NCBI RefSeq assembly: GCF_020567705.1
Contig: NZ_JAJDJU010000020.1
Location: 1 to 50,147 of the forward strand
DNA length: 50,147 bases
Origin: Acidocella sp. KAb 2-4
GTDB taxonomy: Bacteria; Pseudomonadota; Alphaproteobacteria; Acetobacterales; Acetobacteraceae
Direction of reading: 5' to 3'
In this document: positions 8,915-17,868 of the stretch, in pieces
How positions within the stretch are numbered: position 1 is the first letter of the stretch
Layout of the letters: the number at the start of each line of letters is the position of its first letter
The notes under the pieces: generated by a model
What the model was told of the DNA's origin: nothing
Seen by the model: only the letters and a program-made list of their open reading frames with translations
Databases searched by the model: none
Translations under genes and position numbers: made by a program

Positions 8915-9934
8915 ATGTCTGATACTAATGATCTCGATCAACTTTTGAATAACAGGGGGCAAAGCACCGCATTCGGCGCCTACGTCACCGCCGCGTGTTT
9001 CGACCCCGCCACCGCCCAGCCCGCCTTTGCGCTGGGCGATGGCACGTTGCGCCTGGGGGCTGGGGGCGAATTCACCGCCGTCGCCGCGCATCAGGGGGCG
9101 GTGCTCAGCCTGTGCGCGCATCCGCTCGGCGGCTTCCTCTCTGGTGGCGATGACGGGCGGCTGATGCGCACGCAGGCCGGCGAGGCCACGCAAGTGCAAA
9201 AATTCGGCTCCAAATGGGTCGAGCATGTCGCCGCCTTCACCGGCAAGACCAGCTATCTCGCCGCGGCGGTGGGCAAGATTGTGCATCTGCTCAGCCCAGC
9301 CGGCGACAAGCTGCGCGAACTGGCGCACCCCTCCACCGTCACCGGCCTGGCCTTCGACGCCAAGGGCAAGCGCCTCGCCACCTCGCATTACAATGGCGCG
9401 TCGCTGTGGTTCACCGCCTCGGCCTCGGCGCCGAAGGTGCTGGAGTGGAAGGGCAGCCATACCGGCATCGTCATGCACCCCAATGGCGAGGCGGTGGTGA
9501 CGATGATGCAGGAAAACGCGCTGCATGGCTGGACGCTGCCCGAGGGCAAGCACATGCGCATGTCCGGCTATCCGAGCAAGACGGAGTCGCTCAGCTTCAC
9601 CAAATCCGGCCGCTGGCTGGCCACCGCCGGGGCGGAAAGCGTGGTGCTGTGGCCGTTCTTCGGCGGCGGGCCGATGGGCAAGGCGCCCAAGGAGCTGGGC
9701 ATGGGCGACGGCATCGTGAAACGCGTGGCCTGCCATCCGGAATACGAGGTGGTGGCCGCAGGGTTCGATACCGGCATGGTGCTGATGATCGACATCAACC
9801 GCGAACAGGTGCTGCCCGTGTGCGGGCCGGGGCGCGGGGCCGTCTCGGCGCTGGCTTGGAACGCCAACGGCGCGCAACTGGCGATCGGCACCGAAACCGG
9901 CTTCGCCGCGCTGGTGGATTTCGCCACCAAATAA
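8915..9934 (+). CDS. WD40-repeat-like beta-propeller protein
   Basis: 339 residues made of repeating units of about 40 residues with WD-type phrases such as SLCAHPLGGFLSGGDDGRL, GLAFDAKGKRLATSHYNG, SFTKSGRWLATAGAES and ALAWNANGAQLAIGTETG. There is no signal peptide, so it is probably cytoplasmic and works as a scaffold. It is divergent from the cytochrome-porin gene and convergent with acs. No good ribosome-binding site precedes the ATG. The partner and process are unknown. Confidence 0.75.
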   Translation: MSDTNDLDQLLNNRGQSTAFGAYVTAACFDPATAQPAFALGDGTLRLGAGGEFTAVAAHQGAVLSLCAHPLGGFLSGGDDGRLMRTQAGEATQVQKFGSKWVEHVAAFTGKTSYLAAAVGKIVHLLSPAGDKLRELAHPSTVTGLAFDAKGKRLATSHYNGASLWFTASASAPKVLEWKGSHTGIVMHPNGEAVVTMMQENALHGWTLPEGKHMRMSGYPSKTESLSFTKSGRWLATAGAESVVLWPFFGGGPMGKAPKELGMGDGIVKRVACHPEYEVVAAGFDTGMVLMIDINREQVLPVCGPGRGAVSALAWNANGAQLAIGTETGFAALVDFATK

Positions 9935-9936
9935 AA

Positions 9937-9960
9937 AGGCCGGGGGGCAGCCCCCGGCCT
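9937..9960. terminator. Intrinsic terminator of acs (10-pair hairpin)
   Basis: AGGCCGGGGG (9937-9946) pairs perfectly with 9951-9960 around a GCAG loop. On the minus strand the stem is followed by TTTTTAT, a good U-tract for stopping the acs transcript. On the plus strand there is no T-run, so it acts for the WD40 gene only as a stable hairpin. Confidence 0.85.
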
Positions 9961-9987
9961 GATAAGCCCGTGATGCGTCCGCGGGGC

Positions 9988-11922
9988 TCAGCCCGCGCGG
10001 TTGCTCACGAGGTCGGTGACCACGGCCGGGTCGGCCAGGGTTGAGGTGTCGCCCAGGCTGTCGGTCTCGTTGGCGGCGATCTTGCGCAGGATGCGGCGCA
10101 TGATCTTGCCCGAGCGGGTCTTCGGCAGGCCCGGCGCCCACTGGATCACATCCGGCGCCGCGATCGGCCCGATTTCCTTGCGCACCCAGGTCACCAGCTC
10201 CTTGCGCAGCGCCTCGGTGGGCTCCACATCGGCCACCAGGGTGACATAGGCATAGATGCCCTGGCCCTTGAGGTCGTGCGGGTAGCCGACCACGGCGGCC
10301 TCGGCCACCGCCTCATGCGCCACCAGGGCGGACTCGATCTCGGCCGTGCCCATGCGGTGGCCGGAGACGTTGATCACGTCGTCCACGCGGCCGGTGATCC
10401 AGTAATAGCCATCCTCGTCGCGGCGGGCGCCGTCACCCGTGAAATACAGCCCTTTGAAGGTGGAGAAATAGGTCTGCACGAAACGGGCGTGGTCGCCATA
10501 CACGGTGCGCATCTGGCCGGGCCAGGAATCGGCGATGCAGAGATTGCCCTCGGTGGCGCCGTGCAATTCGTTGCCCTCGCCATCCACCAGCATAGGCTTC
10601 ACGCCGGGCAGCGGCAGGGTGGCGGAGCCGGGCTTCAGGTCGGTGGCGCCGGGCAGCGGCGAGATCAGAATGCCGCCGGTCTCCGTCTGCCACCAGGTAT
10701 CCACGATCGGGCAGCGATGCTCGCCGACCACGCGGTCGTACCAATGCCAGGCCTCGGGGTTGATCGGCTCGCCGACCGAGCCGAGGACGCGCAGCGATTG
10801 GCGGGAGGTCTTCTTCACCGGAGCCTCGCCGTCGCGCATCAGGGCGCGGATGGCGGTGGGGGCGGTGTAGAAGATGTTGACCTGGTGCTTGTCGATGACC
10901 TCCCAGAAGCGCGAGGTGCTCGGATAGTTCGGCACGCCCTCGAACATCAGCGTGGTCGCGCCGTTGGCGAGCGGGCCGTAGACGATATAGGTGTGGCCCG
11001 TGACCCAGCCCACATCGGCGGTGCACCAGTAAATCTCGCCGGGGTGGTAGTCGAACACATATTGATGCGTGAAGCTCGCCCACACCATGTAGCCGCCAGT
11101 GGTGTGCAGCACGCCCTTGGGCTTGCCGGTGGAGCCGGAGGTGTAGAGGATGAACAGCGGGTCCTCGGCGTTCATCTCCGCGGCCTGATGTGTGGGCGCG
11201 GCGGCGGCGCAGATGTCCTCATACCACACATCGCGCCCGGCCTGCATCGCCACCTCGCCGCCGGTGATCTTGGCGACGATCACGGTCTTCACGCTCGGAC
11301 AGGTCTTCAGCGCCTCGTCGGCATTCGTCTTCAGCGCCACCTTGCGCCCGCCGCGGCGGCCCTCATCGGCGGTGATCAGCGCCACCGAGTTGCAGTCCTG
11401 GATGCGGTTGGCGAGGCTGTCGGGCGAGAAGCCGCCAAACACCACGGAGTGAACCGCGCCGACGCGCGCGCAGGCGAGCAGCGCCACCGCGGCCTCCACC
11501 ACCATCGGCAGATAGATCGTCACCACATCGCCCTTCTTCACGCCCTGGGCGGTGAGCGCGTTGGCCAGGCGGCAGACCTTTTCGTGCAATTCGCGATAGG
11601 TGACCTTGGCCGACATGTTCGGGTCGTCGCCTTCCCAGATGATCGCCACCTGATCGCCGCGCTCGGCGAGGTGGCGGTCGAGACAGTTGGCGGCGGCGTT
11701 CAGCGTGCCATCCTCAAACCATTTGATCGAGACATCGCCGTGGAAGGAGGTGTTTTTGATCTTGGTCGGCGCCTTCATCCAGGCGATGCGCTTGGCCTGC
11801 TCGGCCCAGAAGGCATCGGGCTCGGCCTTGGCGCGGGCTTCCATCAGCTCGTATTGGTCGCGCGTGATCAGCGCGCTCGCGGCGATCTCCGGCTTCACTG
11901 GCACGATATCGGCGTCCGACAT
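9988..11922 (-). CDS. acs: Acetyl-CoA synthetase
   Basis: 644 residues, full length for AcsA. It activates acetate with ATP and CoA to acetyl-CoA in the cytoplasm. The adenylate-forming motifs are complete: [21 protein letters not shown], the hinge region [16 protein letters not shown], and the C-terminal SGKIMRR, whose lysine is the usual acetylation control site. GGAGGG lies just upstream of the ATG. It is a single-gene unit ending at the hairpin at 9937-9960. Confidence 0.97.
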   Translation of the reverse strand: MSDADIVPVKPEIAASALITRDQYELMEARAKAEPDAFWAEQAKRIAWMKAPTKIKNTSFHGDVSIKWFEDGTLNAAANCLDRHLAERGDQVAIIWEGDDPNMSAKVTYRELHEKVCRLANALTAQGVKKGDVVTIYLPMVVEAAVALLACARVGAVHSVVFGGFSPDSLANRIQDCNSVALITADEGRRGGRKVALKTNADEALKTCPSVKTVIVAKITGGEVAMQAGRDVWYEDICAAAAPTHQAAEMNAEDPLFILYTSGSTGKPKGVLHTTGGYMVWASFTHQYVFDYHPGEIYWCTADVGWVTGHTYIVYGPLANGATTLMFEGVPNYPSTSRFWEVIDKHQVNIFYTAPTAIRALMRDGEAPVKKTSRQSLRVLGSVGEPINPEAWHWYDRVVGEHRCPIVDTWWQTETGGILISPLPGATDLKPGSATLPLPGVKPMLVDGEGNELHGATEGNLCIADSWPGQMRTVYGDHARFVQTYFSTFKGLYFTGDGARRDEDGYYWITGRVDDVINVSGHRMGTAEIESALVAHEAVAEAAVVGYPHDLKGQGIYAYVTLVADVEPTEALRKELVTWVRKEIGPIAAPDVIQWAPGLPKTRSGKIMRRILRKIAANETDSLGDTSTLADPAVVTDLVSNRAG

Positions 11923-12195
11923 TCTTCCCTCCGTTTTGATTCTGGTCTTACCGCACTATGGCAAAGCCTGGGCGAAATCGAAAGAGTGGTCCAATCCGGG
12001 ACAACAAGCGGGGGCGTAATGTTGCAGCGCGATGTCAGCTTCGGCGGCGCCCGGCAAAAGCGCGGAATTCCTCAACCAATCGTTGACAATGCCGCATGTT
12101 TCTGCGTCAATTTTCACCCGCAATCGACTGCGGCTTGACTTGAATACGCGCTCCCCCGGACCGGATGCAGGCAAGACGAGCAGGGCCCGGTTGTC
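11923..12195. other. Intergenic region between acs and the cold-shock gene
   Basis: Divergent promoter region without a credible gene. A TTGACA hexamer at 12083-12088 points toward the cold-shock gene, but no convincing -10 box sits 16-18 bases after it. The long readings through this stretch are antisense or extended-frame artefacts. Confidence 0.4.
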
Positions 12196-12230
12196 CTCCG
12201 CGGCAGCATGGCTGCGGAGCAAATTTTTTT
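12196..12230 (+). promoter_or_regulatory. Hairpin plus U-tract in the leader of the cold-shock gene
   Basis: CTCCG-cgg-CAGC (12196-12207) pairs with GCTGCGGAG (12211-12219) around an ATG loop and leaves a 3-base bulge. It is followed by CAAATTTTTTT. The T-run runs directly into GAGGAG, the presumed ribosome-binding site. The layout looks like an intrinsic terminator or attenuator placed just ahead of translation start. It could also be a temperature-responsive leader element. Confidence 0.45.
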
Positions 12231-12248
12231 GAGGAGCGACGAGACGTA

Positions 12249-12452
12249 ATGGCGACCGGTACCGTTAAGTGGTTCAACACCACCAAAGGCTATGGCTTCA
12301 TCGTGCCGCAGGATGGCGGCAAGGACGTGTTTGTGCATATCACCGCGGTGCAATCCGCCGGCATGCGCGGGCTCAACGAGGGGCAGAAAATCTCCTACGA
12401 AATCGCCATGGAGCGCGGCAAGGCAGCCGCGATCAATCTCAAACCGGTCTGA
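12249..12452 (+). CDS. cspA: Cold-shock domain protein (CspA family)
   Basis: 67 residues beginning MATGTVKWFNTTKGYGF. A single OB-fold carries both RNA-binding motifs, KGYGFIVP (RNP1) and VFVHITAV (RNP2). Such proteins bind single-stranded RNA and DNA and melt secondary structure. The ATG at 12249 is the family start; the upstream in-frame extension is rejected. GAGGAG lies 12 bases before the ATG, a rather long spacing. The gene has its own terminator. Confidence 0.95.
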   Translation: MATGTVKWFNTTKGYGFIVPQDGGKDVFVHITAVQSAGMRGLNEGQKISYEIAMERGKAAAINLKPV

Positions 12453-12478
12453 CCGGCGCAGCCACAAAACGGCTTTTG

Positions 12479-12510
12479 AGCACCGGGGCTGGCACAACCT
12501 CGGTGCTTTT
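12479..12510 (+). terminator. Intrinsic terminator after the cold-shock gene
   Basis: A 10-pair stem (12479-12488 with 12498-12507, one G-U pair) with a 9-base loop is followed by TTT and G. It lies 27 bases after the stop codon and should separate this short transcript from the ligase gene. Confidence 0.75.
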
Positions 12511-12629
12511 GCGCGTCTCTTAGCCTGCGCGCGGCTCTTGCAAAGCCAAAACCTCCACGGCATTATACTTACCTATAGGGGAGCTTAATCCCCGCCGACG
12601 GCAACGACAAAAACGAGACCGAGGGAACG

Positions 12630-14288
12630 ATGCAGAACCTCAATGCGCCGGACATGGCGCAAGGCTTCACCCCCATGCCCGCGGGCACGCTGCTGGATGT
12701 GGCGGTGCGGCGCTTTGGGCAACACCACGCCATCGATTTTCTCGGCCGCCGCTACCGCTATGACGAGATCGGCGCGCTCGCCAACCGCGCCGCCGCCGGC
12801 CTGCAGGCGCTGGGCGTCGGCAAGGGCGTGAATGTCGGGCTGTGCCTGCCCAACACGCCCTATTCCGTGATCATGTATTTCGCCATCCTCAAGGCGGGCG
12901 GCACGGTGGTGAACATCAACCCGCTCTACACCGCGCATGAAATGGAGACGATTCTGCGTGATTGCGGCGTGGGGATGCTGGTGACGCTCGACGCCTCGCC
13001 GATTTACGAGAAAATTGCCGGGCTTGTCGGCGGCGGGCTGCTCAAGCGCGTCGTCATCTGCCGGCTGGCGCGGGCGCTGCCCTGGGCCAAGGGGCTTGCG
13101 CTGCGGCTGCTGCGCGGCAAGGAGCTGGCGAAGATCCCGGCCGGCGCGCCTTATGTGGAGTTCACCACGCTGCTTGGCGCCGCCGCCACGCCCACCCCGG
13201 TGCAGATCGACCCGGCGCGGGATATCGCGGTGCTGCAATTCACCGGCGGCACCACGGGCACGCCGAAGGCGGCGATGCTCACCCACGCCAATGTGACCGT
13301 GAATGTGCAGCAGGTGCAGGCGGCGATGCCGCAGATCGTGCCAGGGGCCGAGCGGGTGCTGGGCGTGCTACCGTTCTTTCATGTATTCGCGATGACGGCG
13401 GTGATGAATCTCGGCCTCTCGATCGGCGCCGAACTGCTGCTGCTGCCGCGTCCCGAGGCGAAGCCCCTGATGCAGCTGATCTACCGGCGGCGGCCCACCA
13501 TTCTGCCGGGCGTGCCAACGCTGTTCACCGCCATCGGCAACGCCGCCGAACAGGCCGGGCGCACCGATCTCAGCTTCGTCAAATTCTGCGTCTCAGGTGG
13601 CGCGCCGCTCTCGGTTGAGGTGATGGAGCGCTTCGAGCGCCTCTCCCAGAGCCGGATCCTGGAAGGATACGGGCTGAGCGAGACGTCGCCAGTGCTCACG
13701 CTCTCGCGCGAGGCGCTGGTCAAGCCTGGCAGCGTCGGCCCCGCCGTGCCGGGCACGGTGCTGGAGATCCGCGATCCGGCGCATCCGGAGAAGATCCTGC
13801 CGCAAGGCGAGCGCGGCGAGATCTGTGCCCGCGGGCCGCAGGTGATGCGCGGCTATTACAACAAACCCGAAGAAACCGCCTATGTGTTCACCGATGGCAC
13901 GTTCCGCACCGGGGACATCGGCTATCTCGACGAAGATGGTTATCTGTTCATCGTCGATCGCATAAAGGACGTGATCTTGTGCGGCGGCTTCAACGTGTAT
14001 CCGCGCGTGATCGAGGAGGCCGCCTATCAGCACCAAGCCGTACAGGACGCCGTGGCCATCGGCATTCCCGACGCTTATCGCGGCCAGAGCCCCAAGCTCT
14101 ATGTCACGCTGCGCCCCGGCATGAGCGCCACGGCGGAGGAGATTCGCGATTTTCTGCGCGACAAGCTGAACCCGATCGAGATGCCGAAAAAGGTCGAGAT
14201 CCGCGACAACCTGCCCAAGACCATGGTTGGCAAGCTGTCGAAAAAGGAGCTTGTGGCCGAGGAGGCGGCAAAGGCCAAGCCCGCTTGA
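12630..14288 (+). CDS. Long-chain fatty acid-CoA ligase-like AMP-binding enzyme
   Basis: 552 residues of the adenylate-forming superfamily. The P-loop is FTGGTTGTPKAAML, the A5 motif EGYGLSETSP, the hinge aspartate region FRTGDIGYLDEDGY and DRIKDVILCGGFNVYPRVIE, and the C-terminal lysine region KTMVGKLSKKEL. FadD-type enzymes make acyl-CoA from a carboxylic acid, ATP and CoA. Chain length and specificity cannot be read off. GAGGGA precedes the ATG, and a TATACT hexamer at 12564-12569 may be part of the promoter. It is not directly linked to the catabolic cluster. Confidence 0.88.
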   Translation: MQNLNAPDMAQGFTPMPAGTLLDVAVRRFGQHHAIDFLGRRYRYDEIGALANRAAAGLQALGVGKGVNVGLCLPNTPYSVIMYFAILKAGGTVVNINPLYTAHEMETILRDCGVGMLVTLDASPIYEKIAGLVGGGLLKRVVICRLARALPWAKGLALRLLRGKELAKIPAGAPYVEFTTLLGAAATPTPVQIDPARDIAVLQFTGGTTGTPKAAMLTHANVTVNVQQVQAAMPQIVPGAERVLGVLPFFHVFAMTAVMNLGLSIGAELLLLPRPEAKPLMQLIYRRRPTILPGVPTLFTAIGNAAEQAGRTDLSFVKFCVSGGAPLSVEVMERFERLSQSRILEGYGLSETSPVLTLSREALVKPGSVGPAVPGTVLEIRDPAHPEKILPQGERGEICARGPQVMRGYYNKPEETAYVFTDGTFRTGDIGYLDEDGYLFIVDRIKDVILCGGFNVYPRVIEEAAYQHQAVQDAVAIGIPDAYRGQSPKLYVTLRPGMSATAEEIRDFLRDKLNPIEMPKKVEIRDNLPKTMVGKLSKKELVAEEAAKAKPA

Positions 14289-14365
14289 TCCTGGTCAAAT
14301 CGCCGCGCCCGGCGCAAGGTTATAAGCGCTGACCAAGAGCGCTGACGCGCCACGCCGGGAGAAAC

Positions 14366-16810
14366 ATGTTGAGCGACACCAGCCCCGTCACCCCCTTGCC
14401 GCCGGACAAGCTGCGCCGGAGCGCCGATCTCGCCGGGCTCGCCTTCGGTTCCACCGCTGAGCTGACGCCGCTTGACGGCTTCACCGGGCAGGAGCGCGCG
14501 CTCGGCGCGGTGCGGCTTGGCGGCGCCATCGCCAAGCCAGGCTTCAACCTGGTTGCCATCGGGCATCCTGGCCAGGGCATGCAGCAGGCGGTGGAGACCA
14601 TGCTGCGCGACGCCGCCGCCAAGCGCCCGGCCCCGCCCGATTGGGTGTATGTGAACAATTTCGCCGCGCCGCATAAGCCGGTGGCGATCCGCCTGCCCGC
14701 CGGACAGGCCGTGAAACTGCGCAGCGCGTTGAAGGAGCTGATCGACGACCTGAAGGCGACGCTGCCCGCCACCTTCGAGAGCGAAGATTACCAGAAACGC
14801 CGCGGCGCCATGGATGAGGCGTTTCAACGCAAACAGGCCGACGCCTTCAAGGAACTGAACGGGAAGGCGGCGGCCAAGGGGCTGGTGCTGCTGCGCACGC
14901 CGCTGGGCTTCGCCTTCGCCCCGGCGAAGAACGGGCAGGTTGTCTCGCCCGATGAATTCCATACCTGGGCCGAGGCCGACCGCAAGCAGGTCGAGGACTC
15001 CATCCACGAGCTGGAAAAGGACCTTGAGCACATCGTGCAGCAAATGCCCGCCTGGGAGAAGGTGCGGCGCGACGAGGTGCGCAAACTCAACCGCGACACC
15101 GCGAACTTCGCCGTCGGCCGGCTGATCGACGAGACCAAGGCGAAATTCGCCGAATTGCCGCCGGTGCAGGAGCATCTGGAGGCGGTGCGGCGCGATCTGG
15201 TCGAGAATGTCGGCATGTTCGTGGCCAAGAGCGAGGGCGAGGACGGCCCCGCCCCCAACGCCGCGCCGGGCGGGCTGTTTGAGCGTTATGAGGTGAACGT
15301 GTTCGTGACCAACGATCCGGCGCAGGCGGGCGTGCCGATCGTGCAGGAATTACACCCGACGCTCGGCAACCTCACCGGGCGCATCGAATATCTGCCGACC
15401 CAAGGCGCGCTCGTCACCAATTTCCGCCTGCTCAAGCCGGGCGCGCTGCACCGCGCCAATGGCGGCTATCTGCTCATCGACATGCGCGGCTTGCTCACCG
15501 AGCCGTTCAGCTGGCCGGCGCTCAAGCGCATGCTCAAGCGCGGCGAAATCGTGATCGAGGATGTCAGCCATTTCCTCGGCTTCGCCAGCACGGTAACGCT
15601 GGACCCGGACCCGATTCCGCTCGACCTCAAGATCGTGCTGTTCGGCGAGCGCATGCTGTATTACCTGCTCGCCGCCTACGACCCCGAATTCGCCGAGCAT
15701 TTCAAGATCCTGGCGGATTTCGAGGATGATTTCGAGCGCTCAGCCGAGAACGAGGCGGCCTATGCCAAGCTGATCGCCGCCATCGCGGCGCAGGATAAGC
15801 TGCGCCCCCTGCAGCGCGGGGCGGTTGGCGTGGTGATCGAGCAGGCCGCGCGGCTGGCCGATGATTCCGGTAAGCTCACGCTCGTCACCGAGCAGATCCG
15901 CAACCTGATCGTCGAGGCCGATTATTGGGCCGCCGAGGCCGGGCGCGCGCAGATCGAGGCGCAGGACGTGGCGCACGCCTGGGAGCAGCAGGTTTGGCGC
16001 GCCTCGCGCATCCGCGACCGTGACCAGGAGATGATCCTGGACAAAATCGCGCTGATCGAGACCAGCGGCGCGCAGACCGGGCAGATCAACGGGCTGAGCG
16101 TGATGGAACTCGGCGGCTCCCGCTTCGGGCGGCCGACGCGCATCACCTGCCGCGTGCGCCCCGGCGCGGGCGCGGTGGTGGATATCGAGCGCGAGGTGAA
16201 GCTGGGCGGGCCGATCCACTCCAAGGGCGTGCTCATCCTCTCCGGCTTCCTGGCCGGGCGCTTCGCGCTGGACGCGCCGATGTCGCTCTTCGCCAGCCTG
16301 GTGTTCGAGCAATCCTATGGCGGGGTGGAGGGGGATAGCGCCTCCTCGGCCGAGCTGTATTGCCTGCTCTCGGCCTTGGCCGAGGCCCCGCTGCGCCAGG
16401 ATATCGCGGTCACCGGCTCGATCAACCAGCATGGCGAGATCCAGGCGATCGGCGGGGTGAACGAGAAGATCGAGGGGTTCTTCGACATCTGCCGCAAGCG
16501 CGGCCTCACCGGCACCCAGGGCGTGGCGATCCCGGTCGCCAATGTCCGCCACCTGATGCTGCGGCCCGATGTGGTGGAGGCCTGCAAGGCCGGGCAATTC
16601 GCGATCTACCCGATCACCACGGCGGATGAAGGCATCGCCCTGCTCACCGGGCTGCACGCCGGGGCGCGCGGCGACGATGGCGCCTATCCGGCCGATAGCG
16701 TGAACGGGCGGGTGGAGGCGCGGCTGAAGGCATTCGCCAAGATCCGCCAGCATTTCGGCGAGCCCGAAGCGAAAGCGGGCGGCGCCAAGCCGGAGGCCAA
16801 CGCGCCATGA
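14366..16810 (+). CDS. Lon-like protease with degenerate ATP-binding loop (AAA_32/LonB type)
   Basis: 814 residues. The C-terminal Lon S16 protease domain has the Ser-Lys dyad: Ser in EGDSASSAEL and Lys in GGVNEKIEGF. The N-terminal region contains GHPGQGMQQ where a Walker A loop (GxxGxGKS/T) is expected, so the key Lys and Ser/Thr are absent, and the Walker B-like YLLIDMRG lacks the usual Glu. This suits the Lon-related AAA_32 group, in which ATPase motifs are often altered. It probably degrades specific proteins in the cytoplasm. It overlaps the next gene by four bases. Confidence 0.85.
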   Translation: MLSDTSPVTPLPPDKLRRSADLAGLAFGSTAELTPLDGFTGQERALGAVRLGGAIAKPGFNLVAIGHPGQGMQQAVETMLRDAAAKRPAPPDWVYVNNFAAPHKPVAIRLPAGQAVKLRSALKELIDDLKATLPATFESEDYQKRRGAMDEAFQRKQADAFKELNGKAAAKGLVLLRTPLGFAFAPAKNGQVVSPDEFHTWAEADRKQVEDSIHELEKDLEHIVQQMPAWEKVRRDEVRKLNRDTANFAVGRLIDETKAKFAELPPVQEHLEAVRRDLVENVGMFVAKSEGEDGPAPNAAPGGLFERYEVNVFVTNDPAQAGVPIVQELHPTLGNLTGRIEYLPTQGALVTNFRLLKPGALHRANGGYLLIDMRGLLTEPFSWPALKRMLKRGEIVIEDVSHFLGFASTVTLDPDPIPLDLKIVLFGERMLYYLLAAYDPEFAEHFKILADFEDDFERSAENEAAYAKLIAAIAAQDKLRPLQRGAVGVVIEQAARLADDSGKLTLVTEQIRNLIVEADYWAAEAGRAQIEAQDVAHAWEQQVWRASRIRDRDQEMILDKIALIETSGAQTGQINGLSVMELGGSRFGRPTRITCRVRPGAGAVVDIEREVKLGGPIHSKGVLILSGFLAGRFALDAPMSLFASLVFEQSYGGVEGDSASSAELYCLLSALAEAPLRQDIAVTGSINQHGEIQAIGGVNEKIEGFFDICRKRGLTGTQGVAIPVANVRHLMLRPDVVEACKAGQFAIYPITTADEGIALLTGLHAGARGDDGAYPADSVNGRVEARLKAFAKIRQHFGEPEAKAGGAKPEANAP

Positions 16811-17505
16811 CACGCTGGCACTATAAGCGGGTGGTCATCGACCTGCACCGCAGCGCCACCGACCAGGCGGCCATCGCCCTGGCCGGGGAACTGGCTGCGG
16901 CGATGGGGCTGGAGCTGCTCGGGCGCTTCATCGCCGACCCGGGCCTCGCCAATCTGGCGGGCCTGCCCTTCGCGCGTGAATTCCGCCCGCTGGAGCGCGA
17001 ATGGCGCAAGCTCGACCCCGAACGCACGACGGCGGAACTCGACATCGCCGCCGCCGCCGCGCGCCGGCTGTTTCAGCGCGCCGCCGGCGGGGCGGCGGGG
17101 CGCTTCGAGCTGGTGCGGGACGAGGCGGCAGACGGCTTCCACCCGGCCGAGGACATCGCGGTACTGCGCTATGCCGAATGTCTCGGCGAATCCTGCGCCC
17201 TGATGCTGGACGAAGCGCTGCGCCACGCCGCGGCGGTGTTGATCGTGCCCGGCGAGCCGAAGCCGCGGCGCGGGCCAGTGATCGCCCTGGCGGCATCGGC
17301 CGAAGATCCGGCCCTGGATGTCGCCGCGGCATTGGCCGAGGCGGCGGGGGACCGGGCCATGCGGTTTGATCTGCACGGCCATGCCGGGCCACTGCCGGAG
17401 GGGCGGCTGCTCGTGGTCAGCCGCCACGCCCTGGCCGATGACACGCTGCTGGCACTGGCGACCCGGCGGCGCGTGCCGGTACTGGTGCTGCAGCGCCAGG
17501 GCTAA
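16807..17505 (+). CDS. Hypothetical protein, possibly universal-stress-protein fold
   Basis: 232 residues, coupled to the Lon-like gene by an ATGA overlap. The N-terminus (YKRVVIDLHRSATDQAAIALAGELAAAMGLELLGRFI) resembles the first strand and helix of UspA proteins. Two later hydrophobic strands (AAVLIVPG and RRVPVLVLQ) could close two such half-domains. No G-x2-G-x9-G-S/T nucleotide motif is evident. A regulator or adaptor of the protease is conceivable from position only. Confidence 0.55.
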   Translation: MTRWHYKRVVIDLHRSATDQAAIALAGELAAAMGLELLGRFIADPGLANLAGLPFAREFRPLEREWRKLDPERTTAELDIAAAAARRLFQRAAGGAAGRFELVRDEAADGFHPAEDIAVLRYAECLGESCALMLDEALRHAAAVLIVPGEPKPRRGPVIALAASAEDPALDVAAALAEAAGDRAMRFDLHGHAGPLPEGRLLVVSRHALADDTLLALATRRRVPVLVLQRQG

Positions 17506-17513
17506 CGCAGGCC

Positions 17514-17831
17514 TCAGCCCTCGGGAGCGATGCTCACCCGCAACCCGCTCATCTCATCCGTCAGCCGGATCTGACAGGAGAGGCGCGACTGCGCCGTGCG
17601 GTGCTCCGAACTGTCCAGCAAATCGTCCTCGTCCGGGCCGGGCGGGGGCAACTTCGTGGCGAAAGCGGGGTCGATATAGACATGGCAGGTGGCGCAGGAA
17701 CAGCTACCGCCGCAGATCGCCTGCAACTCGTCTTCGCCGCCAGAGCGCAGGGCTTCCATCAGCGACACGCCCGCATGGGCGTTGATCGCCGTGGTCGTCC
17801 CCGCGCGAGTGGTGACCGTGATTTCGAGCAC
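17514..17831 (-). CDS. [2Fe-2S] ferredoxin (adrenodoxin/putidaredoxin type)
   Basis: 105 residues from a GTG start at 17831 with AAGGAG nine bases upstream. The longer reading runs through the transporter gene in another frame and is wrong. The cluster ligands are Cys40, Cys46 and Cys49 (C-x5-C-x2-C in [13 protein letters not shown]) plus Cys86 in RLSCQI, the ISC/adrenodoxin spacing. Such ferredoxins pass electrons to oxygenases. As last gene of the catabolic strand it is the only visible electron donor for the Rieske oxygenase at 27-28.4 kb. No ferredoxin reductase gene is in the window. Confidence 0.9.
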   Translation of the reverse strand: MLEITVTTRAGTTTAINAHAGVSLMEALRSGGEDELQAICGGSCSCATCHVYIDPAFATKLPPPGPDEDDLLDSSEHRTAQSRLSCQIRLTDEMSGLRVSIAPEG

Positions 17832-17868
17832 TTGGATAGTCTCCTTCAATAAATGCACCACTGATAAG

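Noticed and set aside
8906-10141. 411-codon open frame on the minus strand over the WD40 gene
   Set aside because: Low-complexity antisense reading; the plus strand has repeated WD-type motifs and a matching terminator position.
12083-12111. TTGACA as the -35 box of a cold-shock promoter
   Set aside because: The hexamer is perfect but the sequence 17 bases on (GTCAAT) is a poor -10 box, so no promoter is claimed.
10276-12138. 620-codon open frame on the plus strand through acs
   Set aside because: It is antisense to a complete acetyl-CoA synthetase, rich in His/Gly/Arg with no recognisable domain, and arises from GC-biased third positions.
15740-16813. 357-codon minus-strand frame over the Lon-like protease domain
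   Set aside because: Shadow of the protease domain; composition is His/Gly/Arg-rich and no motif is recognisable.
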